Below are positions 19,269-26,852 of a stretch of DNA of 64,000 bases, piece after piece. The notes below the pieces were generated by a model. The model searched no databases, was not told the DNA's origin, and saw only the letters and a program-made list of their open reading frames with translations. The stretch comes from Anaerohabitans sp964387285 (GTDB lineage Bacteria; Zhuqueibacterota; Zhuqueibacteria; Residuimicrobiales; Residuimicrobiaceae): contig CAYLWO010000001.1 of assembly GCA_964387285.1 (NCBI GenBank), forward strand, positions 1-64,000. The letters run 5' to 3'. Positions within the stretch are counted from its first letter, which is position 1. Each line of letters starts with the position of its first letter. Made by a program: the position numbers and the translations under genes.

Positions 19269-19946
19269 ATGAAATTGTTAATCTGCTTATTGAGTCTTGT
19301 GGCTTCCGTTTATGCCGGAGAGCCGCCTGCGGGTATGGTTTATGTGCCTGCGGGTCCTTTTATTATGGGCAGTCATACGGGAGATGCGGATGAGAGCCCC
19401 CGGCACACTGCAGAAACCGCAGCCTTTTATGTAGACATTTTTGAAGTGAGCAATGCTGAATTCAAAAAATTCGACGGCCATTTCAAATTTAAAGACGGTT
19501 ATGAAAACCATGCGGCCTGTGTGACCTGGGAACAGGCTGATGCTTATGCTAAATGGGCAGGGAAGAGGCTGCCAACAGAGAAAGAATGGGAGAAAGCGGC
19601 ACGCGGCACCGACGGTCGTATCTTTCCCTGGGGAAATACCTATGACCCCAGTTATGTGGCCTGGGACGAAAACACGCCGCGCGGCGGCTCACCGGCGGAT
19701 CCCTCCAGTCCGTACGGGTGCCACGATATGGCGGGCGGCGCCTGGGAGTGGACGGCAGATTGGTATCTGCCATACCCCGGCAATACTACGCCTGGTGAAA
19801 ACTACGGTCAAAAGTTCAAGGTGATGCGCGGCGGCGCCAGCTTTAACAATGAGGGTATGATGCGCACTTCTCACCGCTATTATTTGCCGGTCAATACAAC
19901 AGGGAATTACTATACGGGATTTCGCTGCGTGAAGGAAGCAGAATAA
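19269..19946 (+). CDS. Exported formylglycine-generating-enzyme-like (SUMF1/FGE-sulfatase) domain protein
   Basis: A 225-residue protein. The start chosen is the ATG at 19269, with GAAAGGGA upstream and an immediate signal peptide (MKLLICLLSLVASVYAGE); an in-frame ATG at 19233 lies inside the preceding gene and gives no signal. The mature chain is one FGE-sulfatase domain: MVYVPAGPFIMGS, ACVTWEQADAYAKWAGKRLP, TEKEWEKAARGTDGRIFPWG, YGCHDMAGGAWEWTADWY, KVMRGGASF and GFRCVKE. True FGE converts sulfatase Cys to formylglycine, but most exported members of this broad family have other or unknown roles, and no Cys-type sulfatase is seen nearby. Probably a C-type-lectin-fold binding or modifying protein. 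Confidence 0.8.
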   Translation: MKLLICLLSLVASVYAGEPPAGMVYVPAGPFIMGSHTGDADESPRHTAETAAFYVDIFEVSNAEFKKFDGHFKFKDGYENHAACVTWEQADAYAKWAGKRLPTEKEWEKAARGTDGRIFPWGNTYDPSYVAWDENTPRGGSPADPSSPYGCHDMAGGAWEWTADWYLPYPGNTTPGENYGQKFKVMRGGASFNNEGMMRTSHRYYLPVNTTGNYYTGFRCVKEAE

Positions 19947-20248
19947 AACGAAACTTTTGTAGCTCTGTCAACAATCGCTTGCCTGCTGTTGAAAAAAAAT
20001 AGTTTACTATTTCTGACCTTGTCTCTTTTGCCGGCTTTTATAACGTACTCACAATGAGCCAAATTAAGCTTGATTTTTGTAAAAGTGAAAAGTATATTAT
20101 GCAACTGAGGCATTTTTGCATCGATAATCGTTATCGTCAAAGTTAGATACAATGACGTTCTATTCAAAACTAAAATATTTTTAATTCTAAATTAATAAAT
20201 GAATTATGTGAATTTAAATTCACATACGAAATATAAAAGGATGGAGCC
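19947..20248. promoter_or_regulatory. Intergenic control region upstream of the CsgG/PEGA gene
   Basis: About 300 bases without a gene but with several signals. A promoter-like pair TTGATT (20070-20075) and TATATT (20093-20098) is separated by exactly 17 bases. An inverted repeat CGATAA-TCG-TTATCG at 20122-20136 lies just past the expected start of transcription and resembles half of a Fur box. A perfect 22-base palindrome at 20205-20226 sits 22 bases before the start codon. These suggest a regulated gene, but which regulator binds is unknown. Confidence 0.5.
20205..20226. promoter_or_regulatory. Perfect 22-base palindrome, candidate operator
   Basis: The sequence is its own reverse complement over 22 bases and contains TGTGA and TCACA half-sites separated by eight bases. 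CRP/FNR-family sites use the same half-site, but with a six-base spacer, so assignment to that family is not secure. It is placed between the predicted promoter and the ribosome binding site of the downstream CsgG/PEGA gene, consistent with repression or with an mRNA hairpin. Confidence 0.5.
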
Positions 20249-21130
20249 ATGGTAAAACAAACAGTATCCGCTCTATTGTTATGTTCCATGATGTCAAGTT
20301 TTATATTTGGCGATGTCATGGCAGTCTGGGCGCAAGATGTGCGTTCGCGGTCCAAAGTCGCGGTATTTCCTTTCGCTGATACCAATCAAGCTGCCAAAGA
20401 AACAGGTTACGGTGACGCCATTGCAGGCATGCTGACAACGGAATTAATCAAAGGCGGCGTCTTCCAGATTATCGAGCGAAAAGAGATCGAGCGCATCATA
20501 AACGAACTGGGTCTGAATCAATCCGGTTTCTTGGATTCGAAAACCGCGAAAGAGATCGGCAATCTGTATGGACTGGATATGCTCGTTTTTGGCACGGTGG
20601 CAAAATTCAGCAACCTGGTAGAAACCGATTGTCGATTAATTGATACGCAGAATGGCGAAGCGATTCTGGCTGATAACGCCAGCTGCCGTAACGAGTCCGA
20701 AATACGAAATATGGTCGTCAACCTGGCCAGAAAGATGGAACAGCGTTTTACCAAAAAAGAGACCTCTCAAATGATCATCCATTCCATACCAAGCGGAGCA
20801 AAAGTTTTTATCGATGGCGTTTCAGTCGGTTATACGCCACTGGTTAAAAAAATGGAATATGGCGCCTATAACGTTGAGATCAGCCTGGAAAACTATGCCC
20901 CTTGGACCAAAGAGGTCCTTCTTGATCAAGCTCAAACAAAAGTCAGCGCGCAACTAGTTGGAACTAAAACGGAAACGCCAAGTGTGATCAAAAAGCAAGG
21001 AAATAAAACCTGGCTGTATGTTGTAGGAGGCGCAGCACTCATCGGCGGAGGGATAGCGGCTTTGTCTATGGGCAAGGAGAAAAAAGAAAATAAAAACAGC
21101 AATGTAAGCATTACGATCACAATTCCGTAG
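20249..21130 (+). CDS. CsgG-like protein with PEGA domain and C-terminal membrane segment
   Basis: A 293-residue protein. After a signal peptide (cleavage near VWAQ, residue 29), residues about 35-165 form a CsgG/TolB-like domain (KVAVFPFADTNQAAKETGYG, ELIKGGVFQIIERKEIERII, AKEIGNLYGLDMLVFGTV). A PEGA domain follows at about 170-235 (HSIPSGAKVFIDGVSVGYTP), then a hydrophobic segment at about 255-272 (WLYVVGGAALIGGGIAAL) and a charged Lys/Asn tail. CsgG forms the curli export pore in other bacteria, but many CsgG-like proteins are only envelope lipoproteins or sensors; no lipobox Cys is present here. PEGA domains are thought to bind surface structures. A palindrome-rich control region precedes it. 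Confidence 0.75.
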   Translation: MVKQTVSALLLCSMMSSFIFGDVMAVWAQDVRSRSKVAVFPFADTNQAAKETGYGDAIAGMLTTELIKGGVFQIIERKEIERIINELGLNQSGFLDSKTAKEIGNLYGLDMLVFGTVAKFSNLVETDCRLIDTQNGEAILADNASCRNESEIRNMVVNLARKMEQRFTKKETSQMIIHSIPSGAKVFIDGVSVGYTPLVKKMEYGAYNVEISLENYAPWTKEVLLDQAQTKVSAQLVGTKTETPSVIKKQGNKTWLYVVGGAALIGGGIAALSMGKEKKENKNSNVSITITIP

Positions 21131-21251
21131 AACAGAAGGCTTTCATCTCTTTCGAGGTGAATGGTTTAATGCAATTTATGATTTTTTCATTATCAGCGTT
21201 TTCACACCTGCATTGTTTTTGCTAGGCCGTTTCAAAACCGGGAGAATTCAA

Positions 21252-22538
21252 ATGCAAGCAATCGTGCAAAAAGGTCGTAATTTGGTTTTAGGGTTAGCCT
21301 TCCTGGCTGCGTTACTAACTGGCTGCACATCCATTTTTCCAACCGCTGATTCACCAGACTGTGCAGTGAATATCAATATCCTGGTCAACGCGCAAAGAAG
21401 AGCTGCGACACAAGGTGGCGTTTTACAAAAGTCAATGGTCATCACCAAAGTCACGGTTACCATCAGCGCCTCGGACATGTCAACCATCACCGCTGATCTC
21501 ACCGGTTCCGGAAATACCTTCACAGGGTCAGTCTCTGTTCCTAAAGGCAATGGCAGACTATTTTCTGTCCAGGCCAAAGATGCAGCCGGCATCCTGCAAT
21601 ATCAAGGATCTGCCACGCAGGATCTTACCACGGATAACGCCTCAGTTTCCATAGAGGTTGAACCACTGAAGCCGACGGCAGCCGTTCTCTCCATATCTGG
21701 TTTTTCATCCAGTTCAATCACCTTGAATTGGACGAAATGCAATGATGCCGACTTTCATTCCTATCTTATCCAACGTTCACTGACCACGTCATTCGATTTG
21801 AACAATTATGAACAAGATGTAGAGGAAATCACGAATAAAAACAGCACCAGTTATACAGATACCGGTTTGTCGCCCGGAACCAAATATTATTATAAAATTT
21901 GGACAATCGACACGGAAAAATGGGCAACCGGCAGCAACATTGTTAACACAACCACAAGCACCCTGTTTATTTTCAAAGTTCGTAATCCGCTTTTTACCGA
22001 TATAAAAATTACAGTGACCGACAAAGGAACCTATACAATTGCTCCGGACGACAGTTTGCTTATTTCCTATTCATCCAATCCCGGCACCATCAGTTTCAGT
22101 GCATATACTCATGGCAGCACGACATCCGGGACCCAGTTAGGAGAGAGGCTCGAATGGGATAAAAGCGTTGACGTCAGTTCTAAAAATTCCTATACTACTT
22201 CCTTAATCTGCTCCAGCACTTATTTTTTTCTTTATATGAGAAATAGTGGTTCGCACATGTTTGACAAAGTAATTGTTAATTACGATTTGGCAAGTGAAGC
22301 CGTCCTAAATATAGAAGTGCCTGCTGATGGGACTCGATATAGAATCGGCTATTTTCGCGCGTACACCAACACGGTGATCAAAGCCTATTGGGAAGATGGC
22401 ACGAGCTGGATTTGGGAACAGGGTAGACAATTTACTCTTCCCTTTACAGATAACCAGTATATTGAACTTTTAATGTATTCAACGACATGCCTGGGCCATA
22501 CACCGTTCGAACAACAACTTTGCGCTGACGTAGAATAA
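21252..22538 (+). CDS. Outer-envelope lipoprotein with fibronectin type III domain
   Basis: A 428-residue lipoprotein. The ATG at 21252 has GGGAG seven bases upstream and gives a clear lipobox (LLTGC) after a hydrophobic signal; a longer frame from 21213 lacks this spacing. Residues about 50-140 look like a beta-sandwich domain; residues about 145-235 match fibronectin type III (SSSSITLNWTKCNDADFHSY, SYTDTGLSPGTKYYYKIWTI). The C-terminal 190 residues are beta-rich and unassigned. It is probably surface-attached or periplasmic and may bind protein or glycan partners. It follows the CsgG/PEGA gene by about 120 bases on the same strand; a shared transcript is possible. Confidence 0.72.
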   Translation: MQAIVQKGRNLVLGLAFLAALLTGCTSIFPTADSPDCAVNINILVNAQRRAATQGGVLQKSMVITKVTVTISASDMSTITADLTGSGNTFTGSVSVPKGNGRLFSVQAKDAAGILQYQGSATQDLTTDNASVSIEVEPLKPTAAVLSISGFSSSSITLNWTKCNDADFHSYLIQRSLTTSFDLNNYEQDVEEITNKNSTSYTDTGLSPGTKYYYKIWTIDTEKWATGSNIVNTTTSTLFIFKVRNPLFTDIKITVTDKGTYTIAPDDSLLISYSSNPGTISFSAYTHGSTTSGTQLGERLEWDKSVDVSSKNSYTTSLICSSTYFFLYMRNSGSHMFDKVIVNYDLASEAVLNIEVPADGTRYRIGYFRAYTNTVIKAYWEDGTSWIWEQGRQFTLPFTDNQYIELLMYSTTCLGHTPFEQQLCADVE

Positions 22539-22627
22539 GTGCGATTACCGCGTATTCGCTCTTAACATGTCGCATCATCCGCAAAATTTTCTGTCTTTTT
22601 ACCGACAATTTCTCTATATTTTAAGTC

Positions 22628-23485
22628 ATGTCACTCATTCATTATATCGGCGCTCATGTCAGCATTGCCGGCGGCGCAGAAAACGCACCGCTGAACGCGC
22701 ACGCCCTGGGCGCCAACGCCTTTGCGCTGTTCGTCAAGAACCAGCGCCAATGGAACGCCAAACCGCTGTCAGATGAAAATATTCATGGATTCAGAAAGAA
22801 CTGTGACCAGGTCGGTATTTCGGCCAGCCATATTGTCGCTCATGACAGCTATTTGATCAATCTGGGTCATCCGGACCGTGCGGGATTAAAAAAATCGCGT
22901 CTGGCGTTTTTAGAGGAGGTGCGGCGATGCGAACAGCTGGGCGTGACCATGATAAACATACATCCCGGCAGCCATCTGGGCAGAATCAGCGAAGAGAAAT
23001 GCCTGCAGCGCATCGCTGAATCCATTAACACGATTCTGGACAAAACCAATTCGGTAAAAATCTTGCTGGAAAATACAGCCGGACAGGGCAGCAATATGGG
23101 GCATCGCTTCGAGCATCTGGCCGCTATTATCGCTTTGGTTCATGATCGCAAGCGCATCGGCGTTTGCCTGGATACCTGCCATACCTTCGCCGCTGGTTAT
23201 GATCTGCGAACGGAAGAGAACTACTCGCAAACCTGGAAGGAATTTGCTTCAGTAATCGGTCGCGACTATCTTTGTGCTTTGCATGTTAATGACGCCAAAT
23301 CCGAATTCAACAGTCGTGTGGATCGTCATGCGCCTATCGGGCAGGGCACGTTGGGCATCACGGCCTTCAAGCTGCTTATGAATGATTCCAATCTGGTTCA
23401 ACTGCCCATGATATTGGAAACGCCAGATTCCGAAAACTGGCGGGAAGAAATTCAACGGTTACGCATGCTGCGGCAAGACCAATAA
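22628..23485 (+). CDS. nfo: Endonuclease IV (AP endonuclease)
   Basis: A 285-residue TIM-barrel repair enzyme that cuts DNA 5' of abasic sites using a trinuclear zinc centre. The length matches the family. Signature stretches are YIGAHVSIAGG at the N-terminus, NIHPGSH, ILLENTAGQG, GVCLDTCHTFAAGYDL, LHVNDAKSEFNSRVDRHAPIG and ILETP near the end, carrying the conserved His, Glu and Asp zinc ligands. The ribosome site is weak (AAG before the ATG), but the N-terminus is correct for the family. galT starts 13 bases after its stop, so the two are probably co-transcribed without an evident functional link. Confidence 0.95.
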   Translation: MSLIHYIGAHVSIAGGAENAPLNAHALGANAFALFVKNQRQWNAKPLSDENIHGFRKNCDQVGISASHIVAHDSYLINLGHPDRAGLKKSRLAFLEEVRRCEQLGVTMINIHPGSHLGRISEEKCLQRIAESINTILDKTNSVKILLENTAGQGSNMGHRFEHLAAIIALVHDRKRIGVCLDTCHTFAAGYDLRTEENYSQTWKEFASVIGRDYLCALHVNDAKSEFNSRVDRHAPIGQGTLGITAFKLLMNDSNLVQLPMILETPDSENWREEIQRLRMLRQDQ

Positions 23486-23498
23486 TCGAAAGCGGGAT

Positions 23499-24530
23499 AT
23501 GATCAATTTTTCTCAACATCCACATCGTCGTTACAATCCACTCACCGGACAATGGGTTTTGGTTTCTCCGCATCGCACCTTGCGGCCCTGGCAGGGAAAA
23601 AAAGAAAATCATCCTCAGCAGCATAGACCCGTTTATGATCCTGCCTGTTATCTTTGTCCGGGAAATGTGCGCGCTAACCAAGAGAAAAATCCGGTGTACA
23701 CAGCACCTTTTGTTTTTGAAAATGACTTTGCCGCCATGCTGCCGGACACGCCGTTGCAGGCGAGTCAGGATTCGCTGTTTAAATTCAGCAGTGTCCAGGG
23801 AACCTGTCGCGTGATCTGTTTTTCGCCGCGTCACGATTTAACCCTGCCGCAGATGTCCGTTGCAGAAATCAGCCAGGTTGTGACGGTTTGGCAACAGCAA
23901 ATGCAGGAATTGGGCAGGCGCTACGCCTGGGTACAGATATTCGAGAACAAGGGCGAGATCATGGGTTGTTCCAATCCACATCCCCATGGGCAAATTTGGG
24001 CTGGTAATTTTATTCCCAATGAGATTAGTGTTGAAACACACCATCAGGGTGCCTATCTGGAAAAAACAGGCTCTGTGCTTTTATGTGACTATACGCAGCA
24101 AGAGATGGAAAAAAAAGAGCGTACGATTGTTGAAAATGAGCATTGGCTCGCTCTCACGCCGTTCTGGGCAGTCTGGCCGTTCGAAATTCTGCTGCTGCCC
24201 AAGCGACATGTTTTGCGTTTGTCCGAATTAACGGAGCAGGAAAATATCGCCCTGGCTGCAATCTTGAAAATAGTTTTGACCAAATACGACAATTTGTTTA
24301 CGGTTTCATTTCCATATACCATGGGCTGGCATGGGGCGCCTCTGACCGCGGGAGATCATTCTTGCTGGCAATTGCATGCGCATTTCTATCCGCCGTTGTT
24401 GCGTTCTGCAACAGTTAAAAAATTTATGGTTGGTTTCGAAATGCTGTCAGAACCGCAACGCGATCTAACCGCCGAATCCGCGGCCGTACGTCTGCGCGAT
24501 CTATCTGATATCCATTATCTGCAAAAATAG
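23499..24530 (+). CDS. galT: Galactose-1-phosphate uridylyltransferase
   Basis: A 343-residue enzyme of the Leloir pathway, swapping galactose-1-phosphate and UDP-glucose to give UDP-galactose and glucose-1-phosphate. The active-site HxHxQ motif is present as NPHPHGQ, with His161 and His163 (equivalent to the E. coli 164/166 pair). Other family marks are HRRYNPLTGQWVLVSPHR at the start, CYLCPGN with its zinc-type CxxC, YAWVQIFENKGEIMGCSNPH, and HLHAHFYPPLLRS-like HAHFYPPLLRS near the end. No galK or galE is in the window, so it may serve exopolysaccharide precursor supply or galactose use. It follows nfo at short distance. Confidence 0.94.
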   Translation: MINFSQHPHRRYNPLTGQWVLVSPHRTLRPWQGKKENHPQQHRPVYDPACYLCPGNVRANQEKNPVYTAPFVFENDFAAMLPDTPLQASQDSLFKFSSVQGTCRVICFSPRHDLTLPQMSVAEISQVVTVWQQQMQELGRRYAWVQIFENKGEIMGCSNPHPHGQIWAGNFIPNEISVETHHQGAYLEKTGSVLLCDYTQQEMEKKERTIVENEHWLALTPFWAVWPFEILLLPKRHVLRLSELTEQENIALAAILKIVLTKYDNLFTVSFPYTMGWHGAPLTAGDHSCWQLHAHFYPPLLRSATVKKFMVGFEMLSEPQRDLTAESAAVRLRDLSDIHYLQK

Positions 24531-24616
24531 GCGCATACTATTTTATCCCTTTTATTTATGATAAAATTAGCGTACCTTTTGATGATCTGGTTATCGAATT
24601 AATTCCTGGGCAAATA

Positions 24617-26152
24617 ATGCTGGCTCAAGTCCTCAGTGGCGCGGTTTTAGGCATTGACGCTTATCTGGTCAAGGTGGAAGCGCATCTGGACGGCGGCGAC
24701 CCGCGCATTATCACCGTCGGCTTGCCTGATGGCGCCGTGCGTGAATCTAAAGAACGGGTCTATGCAGCTATTAAAAACTCCGGCTTTTATTTTCCTCCCA
24801 AAAGAGTCACGGTTAATTTGGCGCCGGCTGATATCCGCAAAGAGGGCGCTGGTTTTGATCTGCCCATGGCGATCGGCATTCTTGCCGCTTTGGGCAATAT
24901 CAAGCCGGATCATTTGCTGGATTATGTGCTTTTAGGAGAATTGAGTCTGGACGGCAGTTTGCGGCCTATTCATGGCGGCTTGCCTATTGCCGTTTGCGTG
25001 GCGCAACAAAAAGTGCGCGGCATTATCGTGCCTGCAGAAAACGCCAAAGAAGCTGCCATGGCCAGAGACCTGGAGGTCATACCCGTTGCTTCCTTGCGTG
25101 AATGTGTACAATTTCTGAATGAGCAGAGCCCTGTTGCGCCATTTCGTATCGACATGCACGAACTGTTTTCAAACCATCGCACCTATCACGAGGATTTTGC
25201 CGACGTCCGTGGTCAACAGCATGTCAAACGCGCTCTGGAAGTGGCCGCAGCCGGCGGACACAATATTCTGCTGATAGGACCGCCAGGGTCGGGAAAAACC
25301 ATGTTAGCCAAGCGCATTCCAACCATTCTTCCGGACATGACTTTGGAAGAGTCTCTGGAAACGACTAAAATTCATTCTGTTGCCGGACTGTTGCCCACCA
25401 ATGAAGCGCTTATCGCCACCCGACCTTTCCGCGCACCACATCATACCATCAGCGATGCCGGACTGATAGGCGGTGGAACAGTGCCCAAACCAGGGGAGGT
25501 CAGCCTGGCCCATCACGGCGTACTTTTTTTAGACGAGCTCCCGGAATTCAAAAAAAATGTTTTAGAAGTGTTGCGCCAACCTCTGGAGGACGGGCAGGTT
25601 ACTATTGCGCGCGCCATGCTTTCATTGACCTACCCTGCGGAATTTATGCTGGCTGCAGCCATGAATCCGTGTCCCTGTGGATATCATACAGATCCAAACA
25701 ATCAATGCACCTGTAATTCCGTGGCCATTCAACGCTATCTGGCCCGTATCTCGGGCCCATTGCTGGATCGCATCGATTTGCACGTGGAAGTCCCCGCGGT
25801 TAAATTCAAAGAGTTGGCAGAGGCCTCGCCCGGAGAAATGTCCGAGTGTATCCGTCGGCGCGTCATGCTCGGCAGAGAAAAACAATTGGAACGGTTTAGC
25901 CGCCATGCCCGGCTTTTTTGCAACGCACGTATGGAATCACGCGATATTCGTAAATACTGTAAAATAGACAGCAAGGGTGAAGAACTTTTGCGCATGGCCA
26001 TAACAAAATGGGGATTATCTGCCAGAGCCTATGATCGCATATTGAAAGTGGCACGCACCATTGCCGATTTGGCAGAAAACGAACAGATCAAACCAGAGCA
26101 TGTCAGTGAGGCGGTGCAATATCGCAGTCTGGATCGCAGCGGCATATTCTAA
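24617..26152 (+). CDS. YifB/ComM-family Mg-chelatase-like AAA+ ATPase
   Basis: A 511-residue protein with the family's three-part layout: an N-terminal ChlI-like domain (about 1-170, GIDAYLVKVEAHLDGGDPR and NLAPADIRKEGAGFDLPMAIG), a central AAA+ ATPase with Walker A GPPGSGKTML near residue 220 and Walker B LFLDELPEF, and a C-terminal Mg-chelatase domain. The zinc-type CPCGYH...CTC motif typical of ComM is present. ComM acts in Gram-negative natural transformation as a branch-migration helicase. Whether this organism is competent cannot be judged here. Members of the family have this usual length and no oddities were seen. Confidence 0.93.
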   Translation: MLAQVLSGAVLGIDAYLVKVEAHLDGGDPRIITVGLPDGAVRESKERVYAAIKNSGFYFPPKRVTVNLAPADIRKEGAGFDLPMAIGILAALGNIKPDHLLDYVLLGELSLDGSLRPIHGGLPIAVCVAQQKVRGIIVPAENAKEAAMARDLEVIPVASLRECVQFLNEQSPVAPFRIDMHELFSNHRTYHEDFADVRGQQHVKRALEVAAAGGHNILLIGPPGSGKTMLAKRIPTILPDMTLEESLETTKIHSVAGLLPTNEALIATRPFRAPHHTISDAGLIGGGTVPKPGEVSLAHHGVLFLDELPEFKKNVLEVLRQPLEDGQVTIARAMLSLTYPAEFMLAAAMNPCPCGYHTDPNNQCTCNSVAIQRYLARISGPLLDRIDLHVEVPAVKFKELAEASPGEMSECIRRRVMLGREKQLERFSRHARLFCNARMESRDIRKYCKIDSKGEELLRMAITKWGLSARAYDRILKVARTIADLAENEQIKPEHVSEAVQYRSLDRSGIF

Positions 26153-26172
26153 TTATCATAAAAGGAGGGATT

Positions 26173-26526
26173 ATGGCTAATTCCATCTTGTCACTTGAAG
26201 CCATGGATGATATAACCTACGTACAAGTGCAGGAGCACAGGGTATTTCTGAAAATTACCGATCAATTTCGAGAGGAGGTCATTCGTATCATAGATGCCGG
26301 AACGCACAAGTTAATAATTGATCTAAGCAAAGTCAACGTCATGAACAGTTCTGGCTTGGGAGTCTTGATTCTGGCACGGGATATGATGCAGAAAAAAAAC
26401 GGCGTCATCGTATTATGCGGGTTACTGCCCATGATGCAGGAGATTTTTACGCGCATGCATCTGGATTCGTTTTTTAACATCACTTCGGATAAAGACGCGG
26501 CACTCTCGATGCTAAAAAACAAATAA
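26173..26526 (+). CDS. STAS-domain protein (anti-sigma-factor antagonist family)
   Basis: A 117-residue single STAS domain protein with a good ribosome site (AAAGGAGGG). The central motif SKVNVMNSSGLGVLI contains the Ser-Ser pair that is phosphorylated in SpoIIAA/RsbV-type antagonists, inside the usual D-L-S-x-V-x-x-[MI]-[ND]-S-S-G-L-G pattern. In that family, an anti-sigma kinase is released or captured according to phosphorylation. No partner kinase or phosphatase is encoded next to it, so it may instead belong to a lipid-transport or chemosensory route. It ends just before the structured RNA region read on the opposite strand. Confidence 0.88.
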   Translation: MANSILSLEAMDDITYVQVQEHRVFLKITDQFREEVIRIIDAGTHKLIIDLSKVNVMNSSGLGVLILARDMMQKKNGVIVLCGLLPMMQEIFTRMHLDSFFNITSDKDAALSMLKNK

Positions 26527-26551
26527 CTCTTTTAATTACTTATGGGTTAGA

Positions 26552-26736
26552 TATAAAAAACCCTGTAGGGACGCAGGGCGGTATTTGAACCGCTGCAAAT
26601 ATGATGGGCGCTGCCTTTATATTTTTTACTTCCACTGCACTTTTCCCGAAGGAAAACGGAGGCATGTAATACATGCAAAGAGCTGGCTCCCAAGTGATAG
26701 GTGTTGGTTCAAATTTGCGCGTGCGTCGACATACAG
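26552..26736 (-). ncRNA. Structured non-coding RNA of about 185 nt, 6S-like
   Basis: This fills most of the 326-base gap between the STAS and NfeD genes. On the minus strand it has its own promoter (26742-26770) and an intrinsic terminator: a GC-rich stem followed by six T (26555-26560). The two ends pair with each other: 26732-26740 with 26559-26567 (9 bp), 26722-26727 with 26570-26575 (6 bp) and 26706-26714 with 26583-26591 (9 bp). Inside are a UUCG-capped hairpin (TTTTCC-TTCG-GGAAAA) and another 6-bp hairpin (GCATGT-ATT-ACATGC). Size, rod shape and closing stem resemble 6S RNA, but no family-defining sequence was recognised, so identity is open. A 76-codon frame on this strand runs through the terminator and is not considered coding. 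Confidence 0.65.
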
Positions 26737-26741
26737 GGTTC

Positions 26742-26770
26742 ATAGTCTTTTCACTGCTTAAATGTGTCAA
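26742..26770 (-). promoter_or_regulatory. Promoter of the structured RNA
   Basis: Read on the minus strand, a consensus -35 TTGACA (26765-26770) is followed after exactly 17 bases by GACTAT (26742-26747), a fair -10 element. The predicted start of transcription, near 26735, coincides with the 5' arm of the RNA's closing stem. The agreement of promoter, stem and terminator is what makes the RNA gene credible. Confidence 0.6.
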
Positions 26771-26852
26771 ATCCTGACATAAAAGTCAAGAGAAATATTT
26801 TTTCTCTAAAATAAACTTTGCATTTAACAAAGAGGTTGTCTAAATTTAAAAT

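Noticed and set aside
20205..20226. Assignment of the palindrome to CRP
   Set aside because: The TGTGA/TCACA half-sites are eight bases apart instead of six; only a generic operator is claimed.
26570..26600. tRNA- or tmRNA-like T arm (GGTTCAAAT) on the minus strand
   Set aside because: The loop is not canonical, no anticodon arm or acceptor fits, and the segment pairs better with the other end of the same RNA.
26540..26770. 76-codon minus-strand reading frame
   Set aside because: It reads through the terminator hairpin of the structured RNA and has no ribosome site or recognisable family.
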